DNA from: JANOGU01 sp031406135 | Lineage (GTDB): Bacteria > Pseudomonadota > Alphaproteobacteria > Rhodobacterales > Rhodobacteraceae | Reading direction: 5' to 3' | DNA length: 32,198 nt | Assembly (NCBI GenBank): GCA_031406135.1 | Contig: JANOGU010000150.1 | Coordinates: 1 to 32,198 of the forward strand | Shown: one piece after another, positions 8,460-17,299 of the stretch | Layout of the letters: every line of letters begins with the position of its first letter | Position numbering within the stretch: position 1 is the first letter of the stretch | Notes under the pieces: generated by a model | The model's input: the letters and a program-made list of their open reading frames with translations, nothing else | Databases searched by the model: none | What the model was told of the DNA's origin: nothing | Made by a program: the position numbers and the translations under genes

Positions 8460-8494
8460 CCGACGGATGTCCGACAGATGCCCGACATCGGGCA
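8460..8494. promoter_or_regulatory. Three 11-base repeats with embedded palindrome (possible operator)
   Basis: CCGACGGATGT (8460-8470), CCGACAGATGC (8471-8481) and CCGACATCGGG (8482-8492) form three head-to-tail 11-base units, about one DNA turn each. The last two overlap the palindrome TGCCCGA-CA-TCGGGCA (8479-8494). The site lies 33 bases after the moeB stop and about 150 bases upstream of the ABC binding-protein gene. It could be an operator for that operon or a stem at the end of the moeB transcript. Nothing else was recognised in the 8314-8526 gap. Confidence 0.4.
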
Positions 8495-8526
8495 GACCCG
8501 GCGTTGCGCCGATTACGACAGCGTTC

Positions 8527-9564
8527 TCAGGGGTTTGGCTCGCCGCACACCCGGCAGGCCGGATTCCGCCCCGCCACCACCGTCCGCACCTCGCCATAAA
8601 GCCCGTCGTAGAGCATCAGGCGGCCATTCAGGGTCTCGCCCGCGCCGGTCAGGTGCTTGACCGCCTCCATCGCCATCATCGCCCCCAGCACCCCCGGCAG
8701 CGGTGCTGCGACCCCGGCCTCGGCGCAGGTCGGCGCCTGGCCGGGTGCCGGGCGTTCGGGAAAAACGCAGGCCAGACAAGGGCCTGTGGGGGGATGGTAA
8801 AGTCCGATCTGGCCTTCCCATTGGGTGATCGCGGCGGCGATGAGCGGCTTGCCGAGCCTGACGCAGGTGGCATTGACCAGTTCCCGCGTGTCGAAATTGT
8901 CAGTGCCGTCGAGGATCAGGTCGTAGTCGGCGAAAAGCGCCTCCGCGATCTCCGCCGTCAGGCGCCGGTTGTAGGGCCGGACTTCCACGAACGGGTTCAA
9001 CGCCCGCATCGCGGCTTCGGCCGAGAACGCCTTCGACATGCCAAGCCGTTGATCGGTATGGATGATCTGGCGCTGGAGGTTGGTCGCCTCGACCTCATCC
9101 CCGTCGATGACGCCAATGGTCCCCACCCCCGCCGCCGCCAGATACAACAACGCGGGCGACCCCAGCCCCCCGGCCCCCACGACCAGAATCCTGGCCGATT
9201 TCAACCGCTTCTGACCCGATCCTCCGATCTCGCGCAGGGCGATGTGGCGGGCGTAGCGGGTCAGTTCTTCGGGCCGGAAGGCGCCCCCCGGGGCTACCGG
9301 CAACGACGGCCCAACCCGCAGCCGCAGCCGCCGCAGCCCCTCGCGATAGCCCAGCGCCAGTACGCCGATCATCAGGACCGCGACCCAAAGTCCTGCCTCC
9401 CGCCCGGTCGCGTCCCGCAACATATGGCCCGGCGGCAGGATCAGATGCCCCGCGATCACCGCCAGCAGCAGCGCCCCGACCATCGCCAGGCGCAGCCGCG
9501 CCGACGCCCCGGTCCGGGCACCGAGGCCCCAGAGCCCCGCCGCGAGGGCCAGCACCAGCAGCAT
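8527..9564 (-). CDS. moeB: MoeB/ThiF-family adenylyltransferase with N-terminal membrane segments
   Basis: E1-like enzyme of 345 residues. Residues about 1-75 hold three hydrophobic segments, then from about residue 98 a full MoeB domain: RYARHIALREIGGSGQ, nucleotide loop GAGGLGSP at 130-137, IDGDEVEATNLQRQ, and DGTDNFDTRELVN. Zinc cysteines are C263/C266 and C337/C340, and the TCAEAGV segment carries the conserved cysteine C280. The usual job is to adenylate the C-terminal glycine of MoaD (molybdopterin synthesis) or of ThiS-like sulfur carriers. The classic MoeB is soluble and about 250 residues, so the membrane part is an addition. The start codon overlaps the dut stop by one base (TGATG), implying coupled translation. 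Whether it serves molybdopterin, thiamine or another carrier is not shown by context. Confidence 0.9.
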   Translation of the reverse strand: MLLVLALAAGLWGLGARTGASARLRLAMVGALLLAVIAGHLILPPGHMLRDATGREAGLWVAVLMIGVLALGYREGLRRLRLRVGPSLPVAPGGAFRPEELTRYARHIALREIGGSGQKRLKSARILVVGAGGLGSPALLYLAAAGVGTIGVIDGDEVEATNLQRQIIHTDQRLGMSKAFSAEAAMRALNPFVEVRPYNRRLTAEIAEALFADYDLILDGTDNFDTRELVNATCVRLGKPLIAAAITQWEGQIGLYHPPTGPCLACVFPERPAPGQAPTCAEAGVAAPLPGVLGAMMAMEAVKHLTGAGETLNGRLMLYDGLYGEVRTVVAGRNPACRVCGEPNP

Positions 9565-10031
9565 CAGCCGGTCCCCGTGGACCCGAACCCGCCCTCGCCG
9601 CGGTCGGTGGCCTCGAGCGCTGGCACCACCACGAATTGCGCCCGCACCACCGGCGCCACCACCATCTGGGCCACACGGTCGCCGTGGCGGATCGTGTAGG
9701 GCGCAGGCCCGAGGTTGACGAGCGCCACGCCCAAAGCCCCGCGATAGTCGCTGTCGATGGTCCCGGGCGTGTTCGGCAGGGTGATCCCGTGCTTCAGCGC
9801 AAGCCCCGACCGCGGCCGGATCTGCGCCTCGAACCCCTCCGGGATCGCCACCCGCAGCCCGGTCGGGCAGATCGCCCGGGCCATCGGTGCCAGCACAAGC
9901 CCCTGGTCGCGCTGCTCTTCCGGGAAATTCGCCCGCAAATCCGCCCCGGCGGCCCAGGCGGTTTCGTAGGACGGCAGCGGCAGGTCCGGGTCCGCCCAGG
10001 GCTCGCGCAGCAGGGACAGGACCACCGTCAC
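9564..10031 (-). CDS. dut: dUTP diphosphatase
   Basis: Trimeric dUTPase of 155 residues that hydrolyses dUTP to dUMP and pyrophosphate, keeping uracil out of DNA and supplying dTMP synthesis. All five family motifs are visible in order: AAGADLRAN, RPRSGLALKHGI, NTPGTIDSDYRG, RHGDRVAQMVV and RGEGGFGSTG. The open frame extends 39 codons further upstream into coaBC, but that part is arginine-rich junk. The GTG at 10031 (TVVLSLLREPW...) gives the normal length. No Shine-Dalgarno is obvious before it, so translation may depend on coupling to coaBC, whose stop is 37 bases upstream. It overlaps moeB by one base. dut next to coaBC is a common bacterial arrangement. Confidence 0.95.
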   Translation of the reverse strand: MTVVLSLLREPWADPDLPLPSYETAWAAGADLRANFPEEQRDQGLVLAPMARAICPTGLRVAIPEGFEAQIRPRSGLALKHGITLPNTPGTIDSDYRGALGVALVNLGPAPYTIRHGDRVAQMVVAPVVRAQFVVVPALEATDRGEGGFGSTGTG

Positions 10032-10068
10032 GGCCGGGTAACCATCGCGCAAGGTTTCCCGGCGATGC

Positions 10069-11259
10069 TCACGCGAGCGCCTGCGCGATCCGCGCCGCCA
10101 GCCGCCGGGCGACTTCGTCCTTGCCCATCCGCGGCCAGACCTCCGCACCTTCGCCGGTAATCAGCGTCACCGCGTTCTCGGGGCCGCCCATGATGCCCGT
10201 GCCCGCGCTCACGTCATTGGCGACGATCCAGTCGCAACCTTTCCTTAACCTTTTAGCCGTGGCGTGCGCGACGACCTTTTCGGTCTCGGCGGCGAAGCCC
10301 ACGACCAGCGCCGGGCGACTGGCATGGCGCGACACGGCCGCAAGAATATCAGGGTTTTCAACGAGGTGCAGGGACGGCGCGCCGCCGGCACCCTTCTTCA
10401 CCTTCTGCGCAGCCGCCTCCGCCACCCGCCAGTCCGCCACCGCCGCCGCGAACACCGCAGCATCCGCCGGCAGCGCCGCCTCCACCGCCGCCAGCATCTG
10501 CGCCGCCGTCTCCACCCGCCGCACGTCCACGCCTGCGGGAGGCGGCACCGCCGCAGGGCCGGTGACGAACGTCACCCGCGCGCCAAGGTCGCGGCAGGCG
10601 GCCGAAATCGCGGCGCCCTGCGCCCCGGACGAGCGGTTGGCGATATACCGAACCGGGTCGATCGGCTCGTGCGTCGGGCCGGAGGTCACCAGGATATGCC
10701 GGCCGGCGAGCGGCCCGCCGCCCAAAGCCGCCTCGATTCCGGCAATGATCTCAGGCACTTCGGAAAGGCGCCCCGGCCCGTATTCGCCGCAGGCCATGTC
10801 GCCTTCGTCCGGCCCCGTGACCAACACGCCCCGCGCCCGCAGCGTCGCCAGGTTCGCCTGCGTCGCGGCATGCTGCCACATCCGCACGTTCATCGCCGGC
10901 GCAATCAGCACGCGCTTGTCAGTGGCCAGAAGCAGCGTGGTCGCCAGGTCGTCGGCGATCCCTGCCGCCATCCGCGCCATCAGGTTCGCCGTCGCCGGCA
11001 CCACCACCAGCAGGTCGGCGGCGCGGGACAACTGGATGTGGCCCATCTCGGCCTCGTCGGTCAGGTCGAAGAGGTCGCGATACACGCGGGTTCCGGCCAG
11101 CGCTGCCACCGACAGAGGCGTCACGAACTCCGCCGCCGCGGCGGTCATCACTGGTGTGACTTCCGCCCCGCGGTCGCGCAGGCGGCGGATCAGCTCCAGC
11201 GCCTTGTAGGCCGCGATCCCGCCGCCGAGGATGATAAGGATGCGCCGCCCAGCCAGCAT
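10069..11259 (-). CDS. coaBC: Bifunctional phosphopantothenoylcysteine decarboxylase / phosphopantothenate-cysteine ligase
   Basis: Coenzyme A biosynthesis enzyme of 396 residues: CoaC flavoprotein domain (about 1-185) fused to the CoaB ligase domain (about 186-396). CoaB joins 4'-phosphopantothenate to cysteine and CoaC decarboxylates the product to 4'-phosphopantetheine. In CoaC, the catalytic histidine is H74 (GHIQLSRAAD), the PAMNxRMW motif is at 122-129, and the active cysteine C158 lies in GDMACGEYGPGR. The ligase part starts with LVTSGPTHEPIDPVRYIANRSSG. Full length, no disruption. It lies between rpoHII (47 bases upstream) and dut. No strong ribosome site is seen before the ATG. Confidence 0.96.
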   Translation of the reverse strand: MLAGRRILIILGGGIAAYKALELIRRLRDRGAEVTPVMTAAAAEFVTPLSVAALAGTRVYRDLFDLTDEAEMGHIQLSRAADLLVVVPATANLMARMAAGIADDLATTLLLATDKRVLIAPAMNVRMWQHAATQANLATLRARGVLVTGPDEGDMACGEYGPGRLSEVPEIIAGIEAALGGGPLAGRHILVTSGPTHEPIDPVRYIANRSSGAQGAAISAACRDLGARVTFVTGPAAVPPPAGVDVRRVETAAQMLAAVEAALPADAAVFAAAVADWRVAEAAAQKVKKGAGGAPSLHLVENPDILAAVSRHASRPALVVGFAAETEKVVAHATAKRLRKGCDWIVANDVSAGTGIMGGPENAVTLITGEGAEVWPRMGKDEVARRLAARIAQALA

Positions 11260-11281
11260 GGGCGAAACCTAGGCGGCGGCG

Positions 11282-11303
11282 GCCCGGAACTCAATGCCCG
11301 GGC
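11282..11303 (-). terminator. Weak hairpin after rpoHII
   Basis: A 6-bp stem, GCCCGG (11282-11287) with CCGGGC (11298-11303), around a 10-base loop lies just after the rpoHII stop. It is short and without a U-run, so read-through into coaBC is likely. Confidence 0.25.
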
Positions 11304-11306
11304 GTC

Positions 11307-12185
11307 TCAGGCCAGAAGCCCCGCCACTTCCTGCGACTGGCCTTCCAGTGACCGCCGCATCTTGCCGAAGGCCGCCGCCTCAAGCTGCCGCACGCGCTCC
11401 TTTGACAGGCCCAACTCGTCGCCCAGTGATTCGAGCGTGCGCGGCTCCTCGCGCAGCTTGCGTTCGGCCACGATGAACCGCTCCCGCGGGTTCAGCGACG
11501 CCATCGCCTGCGCCAGCCAGCCGCGCAGCCGGGCCGCGTCGTGGCGCGTCTCCACCACCTCGGCGGCCTGTTCCGCCTCGTCCTCCAGCGCGTCGATCCA
11601 TTCCCGCCCGTCGTCATCGGACGACTGCGTGGCATTGAGCGAGAAGTCGGAGCCGGAGAGCCGCCCCTCCATCATCTCCACATCCGCCAGCGGCACGCCG
11701 ACCTCGGAGGCGATCATCTGCCGCAACTGGTGAGCGTCGAGCGTGATGCCGTCGTTCACCGCCTCGCGCTCCAGTTTCGCCTGCACCCGGCGCAGGTTGA
11801 AGAACAGCGCCTTCTGGGAGGAGGTGGACCCGGTGCGCACCATCGACCAGTTGCGCATCACATAGTCCTGGATCGAGGCCTTGATCCACCACACCGCATA
11901 AGTCGAGAACCGCACGCCCCTATCGGGGTCGAACTTGTCGGCGGCCTTCATCAGGCCCAGCGACGCCTCCTGGATCAGGTCGTTCATCGGCGCGCCGTAG
12001 CGGCGGAACTTGGCGGCCATCGAGATGGCCAGCCGCATGTAGGCGGTGATCAGGCGGTGCAGCGCCTGCTCGTCGCGCTGGTCGCGCCAGGCATAGGCGA
12101 GCCGGCTTTCGGTCTCGGCGTCAAGCAACTCGGCGCGCATCGCTTGGCGCGACATGCGGAGGTCGGTATATCCGTCAAAGGCCAT
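11307..12185 (-). CDS. rpoH2: RNA polymerase heat-shock-type sigma factor RpoHII
   Basis: Sigma-32 family factor of 292 residues. Region 2 is intact (APMNDLIQEASLGLMKAADKF, RFSTYAVWWIKASIQDY), as are the RpoH box variant SSQKALFFNLRR and a region-4 helix-turn-helix (RTLESLGDELGLSKERVRQLE). The variant box and the N-terminus MAFDGYTDLRMSRQAM match the RpoHII branch of Rhodobacterales, which in R. sphaeroides is made under RpoE control and serves the singlet-oxygen response. The ATG at 12185 is preceded by AGGGGAA; the frame opens nine codons earlier without such a site. A TGATCC-N18-TAGA promoter lies upstream. coaBC, dut and moeB follow in the same direction. The RpoHI/RpoHII assignment rests on recalled sequences, not alignment. 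Confidence 0.93.
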   Translation of the reverse strand: MAFDGYTDLRMSRQAMRAELLDAETESRLAYAWRDQRDEQALHRLITAYMRLAISMAAKFRRYGAPMNDLIQEASLGLMKAADKFDPDRGVRFSTYAVWWIKASIQDYVMRNWSMVRTGSTSSQKALFFNLRRVQAKLEREAVNDGITLDAHQLRQMIASEVGVPLADVEMMEGRLSGSDFSLNATQSSDDDGREWIDALEDEAEQAAEVVETRHDAARLRGWLAQAMASLNPRERFIVAERKLREEPRTLESLGDELGLSKERVRQLEAAAFGKMRRSLEGQSQEVAGLLA

Positions 12186-12247
12186 GGCGTTCCCCTGTCT
12201 GGAGCCGGTCACGACGTGTCACCCAGTTTGGTCTTTTTGTTCCGATC

Positions 12248-12277
12248 GGTCTACGCACAGTCGCGAGGGTCGGATCA
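12248..12277 (-). promoter_or_regulatory. Sigma-E (RpoE/ECF group) type promoter for rpoHII
   Basis: Read leftward: TGATCC at 12277-12272, exactly 18 bases, then TAGA at 12253-12250. This fits the Rhodobacter RpoE consensus (TGATCC, N18, TA-rich -10). A start about seven bases past the -10 would give a leader of some 55 bases before the rpoHII ATG. The -35 sits only 13 bases from the divergent cobU start codon. Confidence 0.72.
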
Positions 12278-12290
12278 CCGGAGGCAAGAA

Positions 12291-12836
12291 ATGGCTGCGA
12301 ATGCAGCGGACGATCTGCCGAAGCTGACGCTCGTGCTCGGCGGGGCGCGGTCGGGAAAGTCGCGTCTGGCCGAAGCGCTGGTGCTGGGGTCAGGCCTGGC
12401 GCCGGTCTATATCGCCACGGCCGAAGCCCATGACGACGAAATGGCGGCCCGCATCGCCAGCCACCGCGCCGACCGCGATGGCCGCGGCTGGCGCACGGTC
12501 GAGGCGCCGCTGGACATCACCGCGGCGCTGGCCGGCGTCGCGGCGGGCGAGGCGGCGCTGCTGGACTGCGCGACGCTTTGGCTGTCGAACGCGCTCCTCG
12601 CCAAGGCCGACCTTGCCGCCGAGGAAGCGGCGCTCCTCTTGGCGCTGGCGGCCTGCGCCGCGCCGGTCGTCGTCGTCTCCAACGAGGTCGGCTCCGGGAT
12701 CGTCCCGGACAACGCGCTGGCCCGCGCCTTCCGCGATGCGCAGGGGCGGCTGAACCAGCGGCTGGCGGCGGCGGCGGGTCTGGTGGTGCTGGTCGCGGCC
12801 GGGTTGCCGCTGGTCCTGAAAGGGCGTCTGCCGTGA
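12291..12836 (+). CDS. cobU: Adenosylcobinamide kinase / adenosylcobinamide-phosphate guanylyltransferase
   Basis: Bifunctional CobU (CobP) of 181 residues: it phosphorylates adenosylcobinamide and then transfers GMP to make adenosyl-GDP-cobinamide, in assembly of the lower loop of vitamin B12. Walker A GGARSGKS is at residues 17-24. The HRADRDGRGWRTVEAP segment (histidine that carries GMP in this family), LLDCATLWLSN and VVSNEVGSGIVP follow as usual. The frame is open far upstream, but ATG 12291 has GGAGG about six bases before it and gives the right length. Its stop overlaps the GTG start of the next gene (GTGA). The gene is divergent from rpoHII. Confidence 0.95.
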   Translation: MAANAADDLPKLTLVLGGARSGKSRLAEALVLGSGLAPVYIATAEAHDDEMAARIASHRADRDGRGWRTVEAPLDITAALAGVAAGEAALLDCATLWLSNALLAKADLAAEEAALLLALAACAAPVVVVSNEVGSGIVPDNALARAFRDAQGRLNQRLAAAAGLVVLVAAGLPLVLKGRLP

Positions 12837-13372
12837 CCCGGGTCTGGCTGGTGCGGCACGCGCCCACCCATGCCGAAGGGATGACCGGCTGGACCGACCT
12901 TGCCGCCGACCTGTCCGACCGGGCGGCGCTGGCGCGGCTGTCCGCCGCGCTGCCGCAGGTGCCGGTGGTCTCCTCCGACCTCACCCGCGCCGTGGCCACG
13001 GCCGACGCCTTGCAGGGCCGCCGCCCGCGCCTTCCGCACGACCCGCGCTGGCGCGAGATCCACTTCGGCGACTGGGAGGGCCAGCGCGCCGCCGACCTTC
13101 CCGAGGCCGCCTCCCGTGCTTTCTGGGACGGCACGGCACCAGCGCCGGGGGGCGAGGGCTGGGCGGACCTGTCGGCCCGGGTGGGCCGGGCGCTGGCCGA
13201 CCTCGACGGCCCGGTGATCGTGGTGGCGCATTTCGGGGCGATCATCGCGGCGGTGCAGGCCGCCGCCGGCATGTCCGCGGCCGAGGCCCTGTCGCATCGC
13301 ATCGACCCGCTCGGCCTGACCGAGATCGACCTCGCCGCCAGGTCTGTCCTGCGCATCAATCACTGCCCGTGA
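12833..13372 (+). CDS. Histidine phosphatase family protein, probable alpha-ribazole phosphatase (CobC-like)
   Basis: Phosphoglycerate-mutase-like phosphatase of 179 residues. The catalytic motif is LVRHAPTHAEG near the N-terminus (RHA instead of the common RHG), with the second histidine in VVAHFGAIIA and an IHFGDWEGQRAADL segment typical of CobC-type enzymes. CobC removes phosphate from alpha-ribazole-5'-phosphate or from adenosylcobalamin phosphate in B12 assembly. The role is inferred from the 4-base overlap with cobU (GTG start inside the cobU stop), which implies coupled translation. A general sugar-phosphate phosphatase is the alternative. Start GTG 12833; the open frame before it is the shadow of cobU. 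Confidence 0.85.
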   Translation: MTRVWLVRHAPTHAEGMTGWTDLAADLSDRAALARLSAALPQVPVVSSDLTRAVATADALQGRRPRLPHDPRWREIHFGDWEGQRAADLPEAASRAFWDGTAPAPGGEGWADLSARVGRALADLDGPVIVVAHFGAIIAAVQAAAGMSAAEALSHRIDPLGLTEIDLAARSVLRINHCP

Positions 13373-13448
13373 TGGCGGACCGCACGAAGCGTCGTTTCCC
13401 TGAACGGCACCCGGCCGCTAGCAGAGGGCGACCCACGGGAGGATGCCC

Positions 13449-14318
13449 ATGACCTACACCCTCGCCATCGGCGACCGCGCCTATTCCAGCTGGTCGCTGC
13501 GCGGCTGGCTTCTGTTCGACGCCTTCGGCTTGCCGGTGCGGACCCGCTCGGCGCGGCTTTACACCGATGAGGTCGCCGCCCTGCTGGCCGATTTCGCCCC
13601 CGCCCGCACCGTGCCCTGCGCCCGCGCGCCCGACGGCACGTTGATCCTCGAAAGCCTCGGCATCGCCGAGGAGCTGGCCTCGCGCCACCCGGAGGCCGGT
13701 CTGCTGCCGGCCGACCCGAAGGCCCGCGCGGTGGCGCGGTCGGTGATGGCCGAGATGCACGCCGGGTTCCGCGCGCTGCGCGACTACTGCCCGATGAACC
13801 TGCGCGTGAGCTACACCGACTGCGCCCCGCCGGAGGACGTGCTCGCCGACCTTGCGCGGCTGGAAACGCTGTGGGCCTGGGCCCGCGAGGCCGCCGGTGA
13901 TGGCCCCTGGCTCTTCGGCGCCTATTCCGCGGCGGATGTCTTCTACGCGCCGGTGGCCACCCGCATCGCCACCTACAACCTGCCGGTCTCGGACGCCGCG
14001 GCGGCCTATGTCGCGGCGCATCTGGCGCACCCGTCCTTCCGCCGCTGGCGGGCCATGGGACAGGTGGACGGCGCCGACCAGGACTTCTACCGCCGCGACT
14101 ATCCGCGGCGGGACTGGCCCGGCCCGGTGCCGCTGCCGGCCCGCGCGGTGGAGGGAACCGCGGCCGAGAACGCCGCCTGTCCCTATTCCGGCAATCCGGT
14201 CACCCATGTGCTGGACCTGGACGGCCGCCGCTTCGGCTTCTGCAACGCCTTCTGCCGCGACAAGACCGTGGCCGACCCCGAAGCCTGGCCCGCCTTCATC
14301 GCCCTTTACCGTTCATAA
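13449..14318 (+). CDS. Glutathione S-transferase with Cys-containing C-terminal tail
   Basis: 289 residues. The N-terminal thioredoxin-like domain starts MTYTLAIGDRAYSSWSLRGWL, where the Ser-Ser-Trp-Ser region is the usual glutathione-activating site, and has LILESLGIAEELA in place of the ESxAI motif. The alpha-helical domain runs to about residue 225. A tail of about 50 residues follows: CPYSGNPV (C244) then DGRRFGFCNAFCRDKTVADPEAW (C265, C269). This pattern resembles a YHS/TRASH-type metal-binding module with one cysteine replaced by serine. ATG 13449 was chosen over ATG 13443 because GGGAGGA is five bases upstream of it. Substrate is unknown. The gene stands 76 bases after the CobC-like gene and 44 bases before yifB. 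Confidence 0.88.
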   Translation: MTYTLAIGDRAYSSWSLRGWLLFDAFGLPVRTRSARLYTDEVAALLADFAPARTVPCARAPDGTLILESLGIAEELASRHPEAGLLPADPKARAVARSVMAEMHAGFRALRDYCPMNLRVSYTDCAPPEDVLADLARLETLWAWAREAAGDGPWLFGAYSAADVFYAPVATRIATYNLPVSDAAAAYVAAHLAHPSFRRWRAMGQVDGADQDFYRRDYPRRDWPGPVPLPARAVEGTAAENAACPYSGNPVTHVLDLDGRRFGFCNAFCRDKTVADPEAWPAFIALYRS

Positions 14319-14362
14319 AGGTTTCGCCCCTACCCCGTTAACCAAGGTTTACGGGGAGCGGC

Positions 14363-15882
<1,520 letters not shown>

Positions 15883-15895
<13 letters not shown>

Positions 15896-15950
15896 AGGAA
15901 GAAAATTGCAAATTCCTTGAAGGAAGGAATTTGCGCGGCCTCAGCCGCGC
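15883..15950. terminator. Three chained hairpins between convergent yifB and gshB
   Basis: Stem 1: 15883-15893 with 15899-15909 (11 bp, loop GAAGG). Stem 2: 15908-15918 with 15924-15934 (11 bp, loop GAAGG). Stem 3: 15933-15939 with 15944-15950 (7 bp, loop CTCA). All stems are perfect and each shares two bases (GC) with the next. Stem 1 contains the end of yifB and stem 3 the stop of gshB. Stem 1 has a TTTT run on one arm and AAAA on the other. The arrangement is symmetrical enough to act on both strands. Confidence 0.65.
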
Positions 15951-16882
15951 CGCCGCTCCACCGCCTCCCAGATCAGCGCCGCCGCATTGACGCCCGAGAA
16001 CCGCTCCAGCTCCTGCAGGCCGGTGGGGGAGGTGACGTTGATCTCGGTGAGCGAGTCGCCAATCACGTCGATGCCGACGAAGACCTGCCCCTTCTCGCGC
16101 AGCACCGGGCCGATGGCGGCGCAGATCTCCCGGTCGCGCGCGGTCAGTTCCGCCGGCTCCGCCCGCCCGCCGACATGCAGGTTCGACCGTGTCTCGCCGG
16201 CCTGCGGCACCCGGTTGATCGCGCCCACGGGCTCGCCGTCGACGAGGATCACGCGCTTGTCGCCGTTGACGACCTGGGGGAGATATTTCTGCACGATCAT
16301 CGGTTCGCGCGAGAGGCCGGCGAACAGCTCGTGCAGGGCGGAGAGGTTTCGGTCGGCCGGGTCGAGCCGGAACACGCCGGCGCCGCCGTTGCCATAGAGC
16401 GGCTTGAGGATCACGTCGCCCTGCGCCGCCTTGAAATCGCGGATCGTGCCGAGGTCGCGGGCGATCAGCGTCGGCGGCGTCAGGCCGGGAAAGCGCAGCA
16501 CGAGGAGCTTTTCGGGGAAGTTGCGCACCCAGAACGGGTCGTTCACCACCAGCGTGCCGGGGTGGATGAGGTCGAGAAGATGCGTCGTGGTGATGTAGCT
16601 CATGTCGAAGGGCGGGTCCTGGCGCAGCCAGACCACGTCCATCGCGCCGAGATCGACGGTCTCTGTCGCGCCGAAGGTGACGTGGTTTCCGGTCTCGCGG
16701 CGCAGGCTCATCCACTGCCCGCGCGCCTGTACGCGCCCTTCACGGAACGACAGGTCATCCGGGCCGTAGTGGAACAGGCTGTGCCCGCGCGCCTGCGCCT
16801 CGAGCGCGATGCGGAAGGTGCTGTCGGCGTCGATGTTGACCCGCGCCATCGGGTCCATCTGGAACGCAACTTTCAGTGCCAT
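15941..16882 (-). CDS. gshB: Glutathione synthetase
   Basis: ATP-grasp ligase of 313 residues that joins gamma-glutamylcysteine to glycine, the last step of glutathione synthesis. Visible: MALKVAFQMDPMARVNIDADSTF at the N-terminus (as in E. coli GshB), VVWLRQDPPFDMSYITTTHLL, the glycine-rich ATP loop ILKPLYGNGGAGVFRL, and the metal-binding EINVTSPTGLQELE near the C-terminus. ATG 16882 has GGAGG seven bases upstream; a 13-codon upstream extension is not conserved in character. It is the third gene of the leftward rsmI-yraN-gshB group. Confidence 0.96.
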   Translation of the reverse strand: MALKVAFQMDPMARVNIDADSTFRIALEAQARGHSLFHYGPDDLSFREGRVQARGQWMSLRRETGNHVTFGATETVDLGAMDVVWLRQDPPFDMSYITTTHLLDLIHPGTLVVNDPFWVRNFPEKLLVLRFPGLTPPTLIARDLGTIRDFKAAQGDVILKPLYGNGGAGVFRLDPADRNLSALHELFAGLSREPMIVQKYLPQVVNGDKRVILVDGEPVGAINRVPQAGETRSNLHVGGRAEPAELTARDREICAAIGPVLREKGQVFVGIDVIGDSLTEINVTSPTGLQELERFSGVNAAALIWEAVERRRG

Positions 16883-16930
16883 CGCCGCCTCCGCCCGCTG
16901 CCGGTGGCAGCTTGATGCCAAAGGCGGGCG

Positions 16931-16945
16931 CCGGTTGCAAACCGG
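16931..16945. terminator. Small hairpin abutting the yraN stop
   Basis: A 6-bp stem, CCGGTT (16931-16936) with AACCGG (16940-16945), and a 3-base loop directly touches the yraN stop codon. It is 48 bases upstream of the gshB start. It may attenuate read-through into gshB, but no U-run follows. Confidence 0.3.
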
Positions 16946-17299
16946 TCAGGCGGCGTAGGCGTTCTCGATGATCTCGATGCGGCCCTGGCCGTCGACCAGC
17001 GCCATGTCGAAGCGCATCGCGGTATCAAGCGCGGCGGGTTCGCCAGCCACGAATTCGGTGGCCGCCGCCATCACCCGCGCCATCTGACATTCGCTCACGC
17101 GCCAGGCCGCCGCCGTGTGGGTGGCGGCCTGCTTGACCTCGACGAAGACGAGGGCCGCGCCATCGCGCAGGACAAGGTCGATCTCGCCGCCGCTGCCCCG
17201 CCAGCGCCGCGCCGCGACTATGAGACCGTCGCGGCCATAGCGGCGTTCCACCGCCGATTCGGCTGCCAGGCCCGCGTGATAGGACCGGGCCCCGCTCAT
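16946..17299 (-). CDS. yraN: YraN family protein (UPF0102, predicted endonuclease fold)
   Basis: 117 residues. It has the YraN core of the restriction-endonuclease-like fold: GEIDLVLRDGAALVFVEVKQ, with the E-D...E-K spacing of a PD-(D/E)xK active site, and AAESAVERRYGRDGLIVAARRWR before it. The molecular function is not established; a role linked to DNA processing or to its rsmI neighbour has been suggested by gene order only. Its ATG overlaps the rsmI stop by four bases (ATGA), so the two are translated together. Confidence 0.92.
   Translation of the reverse strand: MSGARSYHAGLAAESAVERRYGRDGLIVAARRWRGSGGEIDLVLRDGAALVFVEVKQAATHTAAAWRVSECQMARVMAAATEFVAGEPAALDTAMRFDMALVDGQGRIEIIENAYAA

Noticed and set aside
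13372..13452. 26-codon open frame starting at the CobC-like stop and ending on the GST start
   Set aside because: No ribosome site and no conserved features; probably chance, though the stop/start arrangement is tidy.
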